From: JAYRSJ01 sp041920215
Lineage (GTDB): Bacteria; Pseudomonadota; Gammaproteobacteria; Burkholderiales; Burkholderiaceae_C
Direction: 5' to 3'
DNA: 64,000 bases
Assembly: GCA_041920215.1 (NCBI GenBank)
Contig: JAYRSJ010000002.1
Location: forward strand, 203,417-267,416
Part shown: piece by piece, positions 37,114 to 45,601 of the stretch
How the letters are laid out: each line of letters starts with the position of its first letter
How positions within the stretch are numbered: the first letter of the stretch is position 1
Program-made: the position numbers and the translations under genes
Notes under the pieces: model-generated
What the model was told of the DNA's origin: nothing
What the model saw: only the letters and a program-made list of their open reading frames with translations
The model's database searches: none

Positions 37114-37670
37114 GCTGGAGCATCATCAGCGCCGAGCAGGTGCAGCCACAGGCCTGGCGCAACGGCGGCGGCCAGACCCGCGAGCTGCTGGCCTGGCCCC
37201 ATGCGCATGATTGGGCGCTGCGCATCAGCGTGGCCGACATCACGCGCGACGGCCCCTTCTCGGCCTTTCCCGGCGTGCAGCGCTGGTTCGCGGTGCTGCA
37301 GGGCATGGGCGTGCAGCTGTTCGAGTACGAGATGCGGGTGGGCGACGAGCTGCTGCGCTTCGACGGCGCGCTGGCGCCCGATTGCACGCTGATCAAGGGC
37401 CCCACCCGCGACTTCAATCTGATGCACCGCGAGGGCCGCGGTCGGCTGCAGGTGGAGCCCGCCACCCATGCGCTGCTGCCGCAGGGCTCGGCCGGCGGCA
37501 AGGCCGCCTGGGTGGGCCTGTTCAGCGCCGAGGGCGGGCTGCTGACCCATGGCGCCCGTGCGATGCCGCTGCGGCCGCTGAGCCTGGCCTGGTGCGAGGC
37601 GCCTGCGGTGCAGAGCTGCGATTTCGTCGGCGAGGGCGCTGCCTGGTGGATGCAGTGGGAGTCGGCATGA
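37110..37670 (+). CDS. hutD: HutD cupin-type protein
   Basis: 186 residues of the HutD family with the landmarks WRNGGGQTRELLAWP and RISVADITRDGPFSAFPGV. HutD is a bicupin-like protein found in hut operons and proposed to limit or tune pathway activity; its biochemical role is not settled. ATGA overlaps join it to hutC upstream and hutI downstream. Confidence 0.92.
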   Translation: MSWSIISAEQVQPQAWRNGGGQTRELLAWPHAHDWALRISVADITRDGPFSAFPGVQRWFAVLQGMGVQLFEYEMRVGDELLRFDGALAPDCTLIKGPTRDFNLMHREGRGRLQVEPATHALLPQGSAGGKAAWVGLFSAEGGLLTHGARAMPLRPLSLAWCEAPAVQSCDFVGEGAAWWMQWESA

Positions 37671-38890
37671 GCGGACTGGCGCAGCCGCGGGTGCTGTGGC
37701 GCAATGCGCGGCTGGCGACACTGGCCGGCGCGCGGCCCTGGGGCTGGATAGAGCAGGGCGCGCTGATCACGGCCGGCGAGTCCATCGTCTGGGTGGGCGA
37801 GGAGGCGCAGCTCGATCCGGCGCTGTGCCAGGGCCTGACGCAGACCCACGATCTGGGCGGCGCGGTGCTGACGCCCGCGCTGATCGACTGTCATACCCAT
37901 CTGGTCTACGGCGGCCAGCGTTCGCGCGAGTTCGAGCTGCGTCTGTGCGGCGCCAGCTACGAGGAGATTGCGCGTGCCGGCGGCGGCATACGGTCCTCGG
38001 TGGCGGCCACCCGCGCGGCCAGCGAGGACGAACTCTTTGCCGCCGCCGCCGCCCGCCTGGCCTGCCTGCGGGCCGAGGGCGTGGCAACGGTCGAGATCAA
38101 GTCCGGCTATGGCCTGAGCCTGGAGGACGAGGCCAAGATGCTGCGGGTGGCGCGCCGCCTGGGCCGGGCGCTGGACCTGACGGTGCGCTGCACCTATCTG
38201 GGCGCGCATGCGCTGCCGGCCGAGTACGCCGGCCGGAGCGACGACTATGTGGCCGCCGTCTGCGCCTGGATGCCGCAGCTGCAGCGCGAGGGCCTGATCG
38301 ATGCGGTCGAGGGCGTGTGGGAAGGCATAGGCTTCAGCCCGGCGCAGACGCGCCAGGTGTTCGAGACCGCCCGCGCCCTGGGCCTGCCGGTCAAGCTGCA
38401 TGCCGAGCAGCTCAGCGACCTCGGCGGCACCCAGCTGGCCTGCGAGTTCGGCGCGCTCTCCTGCGACCATCTGGAGTACCTGAGCCCGGCCGGTGTGCAG
38501 ACCATGGCGGCGGCCGGCACGGTGGCGGTGCTGCTGCCCGGTGCCTACTACTTTCTGCGCGAAACTCAAGCGCCGCCGGTCGGGCTGCTGCGCGAGGCCG
38601 GCGTGCCTATCGCCATCGCCACCGACCACAACCCCGGCACCTCGCCGGTGCTGTCGCTGCTGCTGATGCTGAACATGGCCTGCACCCTGTTCCGGCTGAC
38701 GCCGGAAGAAGCCCTGCGCGGCGCGACCCAGCATGCGGCGCGCGCGCTGGGCCTGGCCGACCGCGGCCAGCTGCTGCCGGGGCAGCGCGCCGACTTCTGC
38801 CTCTGGGACATCCAGCACCCCAACGAGCTGGCCTATTACTTCGGCCGCAACCCGCTGCGCCAGGCGGTGCGCGGCGGCCGGCTGATCTGA
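37667..38890 (+). CDS. hutI: Imidazolonepropionase
   Basis: 407-residue amidohydrolase that opens imidazolone propionate to N-formimino-L-glutamate. The metal-binding DCHTHLVYGGQR near residue 75, KSGYGL, LHAEQLSDLGG and the TDHNPGTSP block near residue 320 are all present. Length is standard. Translationally coupled to hutD. Confidence 0.97.
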   Translation: MSGLAQPRVLWRNARLATLAGARPWGWIEQGALITAGESIVWVGEEAQLDPALCQGLTQTHDLGGAVLTPALIDCHTHLVYGGQRSREFELRLCGASYEEIARAGGGIRSSVAATRAASEDELFAAAAARLACLRAEGVATVEIKSGYGLSLEDEAKMLRVARRLGRALDLTVRCTYLGAHALPAEYAGRSDDYVAAVCAWMPQLQREGLIDAVEGVWEGIGFSPAQTRQVFETARALGLPVKLHAEQLSDLGGTQLACEFGALSCDHLEYLSPAGVQTMAAAGTVAVLLPGAYYFLRETQAPPVGLLREAGVPIAIATDHNPGTSPVLSLLLMLNMACTLFRLTPEEALRGATQHAARALGLADRGQLLPGQRADFCLWDIQHPNELAYYFGRNPLRQAVRGGRLI

Positions 38891-38905
38891 GTGAACACAA
38901 GAGCG

Positions 38906-39703
38906 ATGACGACCTTCAGCCTGCGCCAGGGGCGCATCCCCCTGCTGATCAGCATGCCCCATGTGGGCAGCGAGATACCCGAGGATCAGCGCAGCCGCTA
39001 CCAGCCGCGCGCACTGGCCAGCGAGGACACTGACTGGCATCTGGAGCGGCTCTACGGACGCATCGCCGATGCCTTGGGGGCCAGCCTCATCGTGCCGCGC
39101 TTCTCGCGCTATCTGATCGATCTGAACCGCCCGCCCGAGGACACGCCCATGTATCCGGGGGCGGCCAATACCGAGCTGTGCCCGACCCGCTTCTTCACCG
39201 GCGAGCCGCTCTATCTGGAGGGCCAGACGCCCGATGGCGTCGAGCGGGCGCGCCGCCGCGAGCTGTACTGGCTGCCCTACCACCGCGCGCTGCAGGCCGA
39301 GCTGAACCGCATGAAGGCGCTCTACGGCCATGCGCTGCTGTTCGACGCCCACAGCATCCGTTCCGAGCTGCCCTGGCTGTTCGAGGGCCGTCTGCCGGAT
39401 CTGAACCTGGGCACGGCCGAGGGCCGCAGCTGCGACGCGGGCCTGACCGAGATGCTGGGCGCGCTGCTGGCGGCGCAGAGCGACTACAGCCAGGTCGTCA
39501 ACGGCCGCTTCAAGGGCGGCTTCATCACCCGCCACTACGGCCGGCCCGAGGCCGGCCAGCATGCGGTGCAGCTGGAAATGTGCCAGTGCTGCTATATGAG
39601 CGAGCAGCCGCCCTATGCCTATCAGGAGGCGCTGGCGAGCCGGGTGCAGCCGCTGCTGGGCGAGATGCTCGCGCGGCTGGCGGCCTGGAGGCCGGCGGCA
39701 TGA
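38906..39703 (+). CDS. hutG: N-formylglutamate deformylase
   Basis: 265 residues. Hydrolyses N-formylglutamate to glutamate and formate, last step of the HutF-dependent route. Landmarks are SMPHVGSEIP, DTDWHLERLY, the FSRYLIDLNRPPED block, and FDAHSIRSELPWLFEG. A GTG five codons upstream (38891) is an alternative start; the ATG gives the more typical N-terminus. The stop overlaps hutF. Confidence 0.94.
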   Translation: MTTFSLRQGRIPLLISMPHVGSEIPEDQRSRYQPRALASEDTDWHLERLYGRIADALGASLIVPRFSRYLIDLNRPPEDTPMYPGAANTELCPTRFFTGEPLYLEGQTPDGVERARRRELYWLPYHRALQAELNRMKALYGHALLFDAHSIRSELPWLFEGRLPDLNLGTAEGRSCDAGLTEMLGALLAAQSDYSQVVNGRFKGGFITRHYGRPEAGQHAVQLEMCQCCYMSEQPPYAYQEALASRVQPLLGEMLARLAAWRPAA

Positions 39704-41133
39704 GCGCCGACATGAGTGCAGACATGAGCAAGGACAGGGGTGCCGCGCCGCCGGCCTTCTTCGCCGAGCAGGCCTGGGTCGATGGCCGCTGGCAGCACGA
39801 TGTGCTGCTGACGCTGGACGGCCATGGCTGTTGGGGTCAGGTCTTGCCCGACCAGCACTGCCCGCCGCAGGCCCGACGCCTGGCCGGGCCGGTGCTGCCC
39901 AGCTTGGTCGACGCCCACAGCCATGCCTTCCAGCGCGCCTTTGCCGGCCTGGCTGAGCAGCGCGACAGCGAGAGCGACGATTTCTGGTCCTGGCGCGATC
40001 GCATGTATGGCGTGGCGCTGCGCATCACGCCGCAGCAGCTGCGCGCGATCGCGGCCCAGCTTTATCTGGAGCTGCTCAAGGGCGGCTACACCCAGGTTTG
40101 CGAGTTCCACTATCTGCAGCATCAGCCGGATGGTCGCCCCTATGCCGATCCCCATGCGATGAGCTGGGCCCTGGCCGATGCCGCCGCCAGCGCCGGCCTG
40201 GGCCTGACCCTGCTGCCGGTGCTCTATGCCCATGCCGGCTTCGCACAGCCCCAGCTGCGGCCCGACCAGCGCCGCTTTGCCACCGACGCTGCCTGGGTCT
40301 GGCAGGCCTGCCGGACGATAGCCCAGGCCGGTCGGCCGCTGCTCAATGCCGGCGTGGCGCTGCATTCGCTGCGCGCCGCCCATGCCGAGGACATACGCGC
40401 GCTGCAGGGCCTGGTCGGTGACGCCGATCTGCCGATACACATCCATATCAGCGAGCAGCAGCAGGAAGTGCGCGACTGCCTGGCGGCCACCGGTCAGCGG
40501 CCGATGCAATGGCTGTGCCATGCCTTCAAGCCCGATCGGCGCTGGCAGCTGGTGCATGCCACCCACAGCACGCCGGCCGAGATCGCCCAGGTGGCGACCG
40601 GCGGTGCCGGCGTGGTGATCTGCCCCAGCACCGAGGGCAATCTGGGCGACGGGCTCTGCGATCTGCCTGGCTGGCTGGCGGCCGGCGTGCCGATCAGCCT
40701 GGGCTCGGACAGCCATGTGGGCCGCGGCTGGGTGGAGGAGCTGCGCTGGCTGGAGTATGGCCAGCGCCTGGCCCTGCAGCAGCGCAATGTGGCGGCCAGC
40801 CCGGGCCGGCAGCCGGCCACCGCGGCGCGCCTGTTCGAGGCCTGCCGTGCCGGCAGTGCCGCGCCGGCCGGCCTGCAGCGCTGGGGCCTGCTGCCCGGCG
40901 CCCGGGCCGATTTTCTGGTGCTGGACGCCCGAGCCTCCGGCCTGCTGGGTCTGCCGCGCAATGCGCTGCTGGATGCGCTGGTCTTTGCCAGCCAGGGCGA
41001 GGTGCTGGACCAGGTCTTTGTCGCGGGCCGGCAGCGCCTGGCCCAGGGTCGGCATGCGGACGAGGCGCGCATCGCGGCCGACTTTGCCGAGGCGATGGCC
41101 GCTCTGTGGGGCGGCGACGCGGGCAAGGACTGA
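39700..41133 (+). CDS. hutF: Formimidoylglutamate deiminase
   Basis: 477-residue amidohydrolase that turns N-formimino-glutamate into N-formylglutamate and ammonia, feeding HutG. The metal-site VDAHSHAFQRAFAG near residue 70, HIHISEQQQEV near 248, and LGSDSHVG near 335 are present. The N-terminus MSADMSADMSKD has three in-frame ATGs (39700, 39712, 39724) in a short tandem repeat. Only the first gives the ATGA overlap with hutG. Last gene of the rightward hut unit. Confidence 0.95.
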   Translation: MSADMSADMSKDRGAAPPAFFAEQAWVDGRWQHDVLLTLDGHGCWGQVLPDQHCPPQARRLAGPVLPSLVDAHSHAFQRAFAGLAEQRDSESDDFWSWRDRMYGVALRITPQQLRAIAAQLYLELLKGGYTQVCEFHYLQHQPDGRPYADPHAMSWALADAAASAGLGLTLLPVLYAHAGFAQPQLRPDQRRFATDAAWVWQACRTIAQAGRPLLNAGVALHSLRAAHAEDIRALQGLVGDADLPIHIHISEQQQEVRDCLAATGQRPMQWLCHAFKPDRRWQLVHATHSTPAEIAQVATGGAGVVICPSTEGNLGDGLCDLPGWLAAGVPISLGSDSHVGRGWVEELRWLEYGQRLALQQRNVAASPGRQPATAARLFEACRAGSAAPAGLQRWGLLPGARADFLVLDARASGLLGLPRNALLDALVFASQGEVLDQVFVAGRQRLAQGRHADEARIAADFAEAMAALWGGDAGKD

Positions 41134-41243
41134 CCCCGTAGGCGGATGTCGGCCGACCGCTAGCGCGAGATAGCGCTTTGCAAGCGCGCTGGGCGGCGCT
41201 ACGCTTCGCGACGACACCTGTCGTTGGGTGCGTCGGAGGCTGC

Positions 41244-42800
41244 ATGCTGGAACTGCGCAGATACACGATACGGGCGCGACTTTTCGCGCTGGCCGGCTTG
41301 TCGATCGCGGTGATGCTGATCATCGGGGCCAACGGGCTGTGGAGTCTGGCCAAGGCGCGCGGGCAGTTCAGCCATTACGCCGAGAACGATGTGGTGTCGC
41401 TGGCCCTGCTGGCCGATATCCGTGCGGGCGTGGGTAATCTGCGCCGCTACGAGAAAGACCTGTTGATCAATCTGGCCGACCCCAAGCGGGTCGCCAGCTA
41501 CAAGCAGGGCTGGGATGGCACGTATGCCAAGGTGGTCGAGGGCCTGCAGGCGATCGCCAAGCTGGACATCGCGCCCGAGGTGAAGAGCCTGCCGCCCACG
41601 ATGATCGCCTCGCTGGATGGCTACAAGAAGGGCATAGACCTGATCCACCAGCGGGTGGCGGCCGGCGAGTTCGGCGATACCGCGGCGGCCAACCAGGCCA
41701 CCGAGCCGATCAAGGGGCCGGTGCGCGATCTCGACGGGCAGCTGGGCAGGATGACCGAGCTGATCGAGAAGCACGGCGCCGCGCAGGCGCTGCGCCTGGC
41801 GGCCGAGGAGCGCAGCATAAGGCTGGCGCTGAGCCTGGTGATGCTGGTGGGCGTGGCGGCGGTGGCGGTCTTCACCTTCTTCAATATCCGCTCCATCCTG
41901 CAGCCGCTGCGGGTGGCGATTGACACGACCGAGCGCATTGCCCAGCAGGACCTCAGCCAGCCGGTGGCGGCCAGCGGCAGCGACGAGACCGCTGCGATGA
42001 TGCGCGGTGTGCAGGCCATGCAGAGCTCGCTGAGCAGCGTGGTGCACGAGGTGCGGGGCGCCACCGACAGCATCGCCAATGCCTCGCGCGAGGTGGCGGT
42101 GGGCAGCCAGGACCTGAGCCAGCGTACCGAGCAGGCGGCTTCCAATCTGGAGGAAACCGCCTCGGCGATGGAGGAGCTGACCGCCAGCGTGACGCATAAC
42201 GCCGATTCGGCGCGGCAGGCCAACCAGCTGGCCCGCGAGGCCGCTGAGGTGGCGCGGCGCGGCGGCGCGGTGGTCGGCGAGGTGGTGACGACCATGGGCC
42301 GCATCAGCGCCTCGTCCAGCAAGATCGCCGACATCATCTCGGTGATAGACGGCATCGCCTTCCAGACCAATATCCTGGCGCTGAACGCCGCGGTGGAGGC
42401 GGCGCGCGCCGGCGAGCAGGGGCGGGGCTTTGCGGTGGTGGCGGCCGAAGTGCGCAGCCTGGCCCAGCGCAGCGCCGAGGCGGCCAAGGAGATCAAGGGC
42501 CTGATCACCAGCAGCGGCGAGAACGTCGACAGCGGCGCCGCCCTGGTCGGCCGCGCCGGCGAGACCATGCGGGACATCATGGGCGCGATCGAGCGGGTCA
42601 GCGCCATCGTCTCCGAGATCAGCAATGCCACCGCCGAGCAGAGCAGCGGCATCGCCCAGATCGGCAATGCGATCACCACGCTGGACACCATGACCCAGCA
42701 GAATGCCGCCCTGGTCGAGCAGTCGGCCGCCGCGGCCCAGAGCCTGCAGCAGCAGGCCGATCAGCTGGCGCGCTCGGTCGCGGTCTTCAAGCTGGCCTGA
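41244..42800 (+). CDS. Methyl-accepting chemotaxis protein
   Basis: 518-residue chemoreceptor. TM1 (~13-33), a periplasmic four-helix-bundle sensor domain, TM2 (~190-210), HAMP and a long signalling coiled coil. The hairpin tip is intact (IDGIAFQTNILALNAAVEAARAGEQGRGFAVVA in the canonical position). It ends in RSVAVFKLA without a CheR-docking pentapeptide. The ligand is unknown; it follows the hut unit by 110 bases. GGAGG lies just before the ATG. Its last 14 bases overlap the convergent asparaginase gene. Confidence 0.94.
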   Translation: MLELRRYTIRARLFALAGLSIAVMLIIGANGLWSLAKARGQFSHYAENDVVSLALLADIRAGVGNLRRYEKDLLINLADPKRVASYKQGWDGTYAKVVEGLQAIAKLDIAPEVKSLPPTMIASLDGYKKGIDLIHQRVAAGEFGDTAAANQATEPIKGPVRDLDGQLGRMTELIEKHGAAQALRLAAEERSIRLALSLVMLVGVAAVAVFTFFNIRSILQPLRVAIDTTERIAQQDLSQPVAASGSDETAAMMRGVQAMQSSLSSVVHEVRGATDSIANASREVAVGSQDLSQRTEQAASNLEETASAMEELTASVTHNADSARQANQLAREAAEVARRGGAVVGEVVTTMGRISASSSKIADIISVIDGIAFQTNILALNAAVEAARAGEQGRGFAVVAAEVRSLAQRSAEAAKEIKGLITSSGENVDSGAALVGRAGETMRDIMGAIERVSAIVSEISNATAEQSSGIAQIGNAITTLDTMTQQNAALVEQSAAAAQSLQQQADQLARSVAVFKLA

Positions 42801-43839
42801 ACGCCGCCAGGGCCTGGACCAGGGCCGGGGCCGGCCGCAGCGCACCGACCTCGGTGCCGCGCCAGTTGCGCAGCAGCGGCCGTGCCAGCCCGGCGATCAG
42901 CGAGCCAGCCTCGGCGTCCAGCGTCAGCAGGGCCTCGATCACCGCCGCCATCGCCACCTCGACCGCCCGCACCGTGCCGTCGTCGATCTTGATCGCCACG
43001 CCCAGGCCCAGCTCAGGCAGGGCCGCACAGTAGACGCCCTCGGCCCCCACCTTGCAGAACAGGCGCTCGCCCAGTTGCTCCATCACCCGGGTGTCGAAAC
43101 GATCGCTGCCGGCCACATAGAAGGGCTGGGCTGCCACCGCCTGGCGCAGGCGCCGGGCGGCGCGGGCGCGCTCGGGCGCCTGGCCCTGGCCGCTGCCCAG
43201 GCGGGCAAAGCCCAGGGCCAGGTCTTGCAGCGGGATCGCGAAGGTGGGGATGGAGCAGCCATCGGTGCCGCGTGGTGCGCGTGCCAGATCGCAGCCGGTC
43301 ATCGCGGCCAGCGCCGCCGTGACCTCGCGCATCACCGCATGCTCGGGCGCGATATAGCCGCGCACGAACTCGGCCGGTTCGTGGCCGGCCTGCAGGGCCA
43401 GCTGGCAGCCCAGGCACACGAAGCCGGCATGCTTGCCCGAGCAGTTGTTGTGCAGCGCCCCGGCCTGTTCGCCGCGCAGCAGCATGCCGCGCAGCACCGG
43501 CTCGCGGCTGGGCCAGTGGGTGCCGCATTCCAGCGCCGCCTCATCCAGGCCCAGGGCCTTGAGCATGGCGGCGGAGCGTGCCACATGGGCGGGCTCGCCG
43601 CTGTGCGAGGCGCAGGCGATGGCCAGTTCGGCATCGCCGAAGCCGAAGCGCTCGGCCGCACCGCTCTCGACCAGGGGCAGGGCCTGCAGGGCCTTGACCG
43701 CCGAGCGGGGAAAGACCGGCCGGGCCACATCGCCCAGAGCGCAAACCAGCTGGCCGTCGGCATCGACGATGGCCAGTGCGCCGGCATGCTGTGATTCGAT
43801 ATGGCTGCCGCGCAGCACCTCGACCAGGGAAGGATTCAT
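42787..43839 (-). CDS. L-asparaginase II family protein
   Basis: 350 residues of the asparaginase II family (the type of Rhizobium AnsA, unrelated to E. coli AnsB). Blocks include RGSHIESQHAG at the N-terminus, FPRSAVKALQALPL, CASHSGEPAHV, HNNCSGKHAGF and GTDGCSIPTFAIPL. It would hydrolyse L-asparagine to aspartate and ammonia, fitting a neighbourhood that also has histidine and arginine breakdown. Convergent with the chemoreceptor gene and overlapping it by 14 bases. Confidence 0.92.
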   Translation of the reverse strand: MNPSLVEVLRGSHIESQHAGALAIVDADGQLVCALGDVARPVFPRSAVKALQALPLVESGAAERFGFGDAELAIACASHSGEPAHVARSAAMLKALGLDEAALECGTHWPSREPVLRGMLLRGEQAGALHNNCSGKHAGFVCLGCQLALQAGHEPAEFVRGYIAPEHAVMREVTAALAAMTGCDLARAPRGTDGCSIPTFAIPLQDLALGFARLGSGQGQAPERARAARRLRQAVAAQPFYVAGSDRFDTRVMEQLGERLFCKVGAEGVYCAALPELGLGVAIKIDDGTVRAVEVAMAAVIEALLTLDAEAGSLIAGLARPLLRNWRGTEVGALRPAPALVQALAAFRPA

Positions 43840-43886
43840 TGGCGTGTTGGCGAAAGAGAGAACAAGGGCCAGACAGGAGGGCGCCT

Positions 43887-45587
43887 TCAGGGCGCCGGGT
43901 CGGCGGCGGCATCGTAATCGCCAAGCACCTGGTTGCGGCCGCCGCGCTTGGCGGCATAGAGGGCCTGGTCGGCCCGTTCCTGCAGGCTCTTGGCCTCCAG
44001 CGGCGGGGTGCCGCCGGCCATGCCTATGCTGATGCGCACCGCCAGCCCAGGCGCGCAGTCGCTCCAGTCGTGCTCGGCGATGGACAGGCGCAGGCGCTCG
44101 CAGAGATCGCGCGCCTGACGTGCGTCCAGGCCCAGCAGCACCAGCAGGAACTCCTCGCCGCCGATGCGGGCCAGCAGATCGGCGCCGCGCAGATTGCTGC
44201 GCAAGAGCTCGGCCAGACGCTGCAGCACCCGGTCGCCAACGCCATGGCCGAGGCTGTCGTTGATGCGCTTGAAATGGTCGACATCGATCAGTGCCATCAT
44301 CACCGGCTTGCCGGACTGGCGCGCGCCTTCGACCAGCAGGGGTAGGGCGAACTCGGCATGGCGGCGGTTGTGCAGGCCGGTCAGCACGTCCTCATGGGCG
44401 GCGCGGCCCCAGGCGGCGGCCTGGTCGCGCAGCCGCTGCTGTTCGCGCTCCAGCTGGCTGGCCCGCTCGCGTTCGCGCTGGGCGTCGCGCAGCGCATGCT
44501 CGGCACGCGCCTGGGCCTGCTCGACCTCCTGGCGGATCATCAGCACCTCGGTCTGCAGCGCCAGCGTCTCGCGCCGCATCTGGCGCTCCAGATCACGGTG
44601 CTGCTCCAGATGGTCCAGCGCCTCGCGGTAGTTGCCGCAGGCCTTGTGGGCCTCGTAGAGCGCCAGGATGATGATGCGGCGCAGCTTGGGCGGCAAGGCC
44701 GCGGCCCGCTCCTGGGCCAGGATGTTGAGCGCGCTGATCGCCGGCCGCAGCTGGCCGCGAGCCTTCATGATCAGCGTGCGCTGGGCGGCGGCCTGCAGTT
44801 CCAGCGCCTGGTAGCCCAGGCGTATCGACAGGGCCTCGTACTCGTCGATCAGCGGTTCGGCCCGCTCATAGCCGTGGCGGGCGACCAGGATCTCGGCCAG
44901 ATTGGACAGGGCCACCGCGATGCGGAAGGGGCTGTCCGAGGCGCGCGCGCTGGCGGTGGCCTGCTCGGCCAGGCTCAGGGCCTGGGCGCTGGCCTCGGCC
45001 TGCTGCGCGCTGCCCGCTTCGTTGTGACCCAGTTCCTGCAGGCGCAGCAGCCAGAAATAGGACAGATTGTTGAGGCAGGAAAACTCCAGTTCTCCGCCAT
45101 GGCTGGCCAGGCGGCCGGCGATCTCCAGGGCTTCGCGCGTGGTGTCGCAGGCCTGGGCCGGGTTGTCCAGGCTGGCATAGGCCACTGCCACCCGGTTCAG
45201 CGCCCAGGCCTCGCGCTTGCGGTCGCCGGCACGGCGGGCCGCGCTGAGCGCGCGCAAGCCGCATTCCAGCGCGTCGCGCCCCATCAGCAGCTGGGCATAG
45301 ACGAAGGCCAGCGCCGACAAGGTGTCCGCCAGCACGCCTTCGTCGGCCAGGGCCTCGGCCAGCGCCAGGGCCTCGCTGCCGCAGCGCACGCTGGCCTGCA
45401 GATTGTTGAGCCTGGGATAGTGGCGGGCCAGCAGGGCCAAGACCCGGGCGCGGTCCAACTCGGCCGCGCAATGCTGCAGTGCCTGCTCCAGCAGCTGCAC
45501 CGTGGACTTGTACTCACCGCTGCGGGCCAGGCTGGCGGCCAGGCCCAGCATGGACTCCAGATCAGCGGTGGCGGCAGCGGCGTTCAT
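43887..45587 (-). CDS. TPR-containing diguanylate cyclase (GGDEF domain)
   Basis: 566-residue protein with no signal peptide or membrane helix. Residues ~5-340 are helical TPR-like repeats, ~345-395 a coiled coil, and ~400-560 a GGDEF domain. The active site is GGEEF at 476-480, and the inhibitory RxxD site (RGAD, 467-470) lies the correct five residues before it. It should make cyclic di-GMP under feedback control, with the TPRs receiving a protein signal. Neighbouring FHA-EAL protein could oppose it. Confidence 0.93.
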   Translation of the reverse strand: MNAAAATADLESMLGLAASLARSGEYKSTVQLLEQALQHCAAELDRARVLALLARHYPRLNNLQASVRCGSEALALAEALADEGVLADTLSALAFVYAQLLMGRDALECGLRALSAARRAGDRKREAWALNRVAVAYASLDNPAQACDTTREALEIAGRLASHGGELEFSCLNNLSYFWLLRLQELGHNEAGSAQQAEASAQALSLAEQATASARASDSPFRIAVALSNLAEILVARHGYERAEPLIDEYEALSIRLGYQALELQAAAQRTLIMKARGQLRPAISALNILAQERAAALPPKLRRIIILALYEAHKACGNYREALDHLEQHRDLERQMRRETLALQTEVLMIRQEVEQAQARAEHALRDAQRERERASQLEREQQRLRDQAAAWGRAAHEDVLTGLHNRRHAEFALPLLVEGARQSGKPVMMALIDVDHFKRINDSLGHGVGDRVLQRLAELLRSNLRGADLLARIGGEEFLLVLLGLDARQARDLCERLRLSIAEHDWSDCAPGLAVRISIGMAGGTPPLEAKSLQERADQALYAAKRGGRNQVLGDYDAAADPAP

Positions 45588-45601
45588 CGCGGCAGATGGC
45601 T

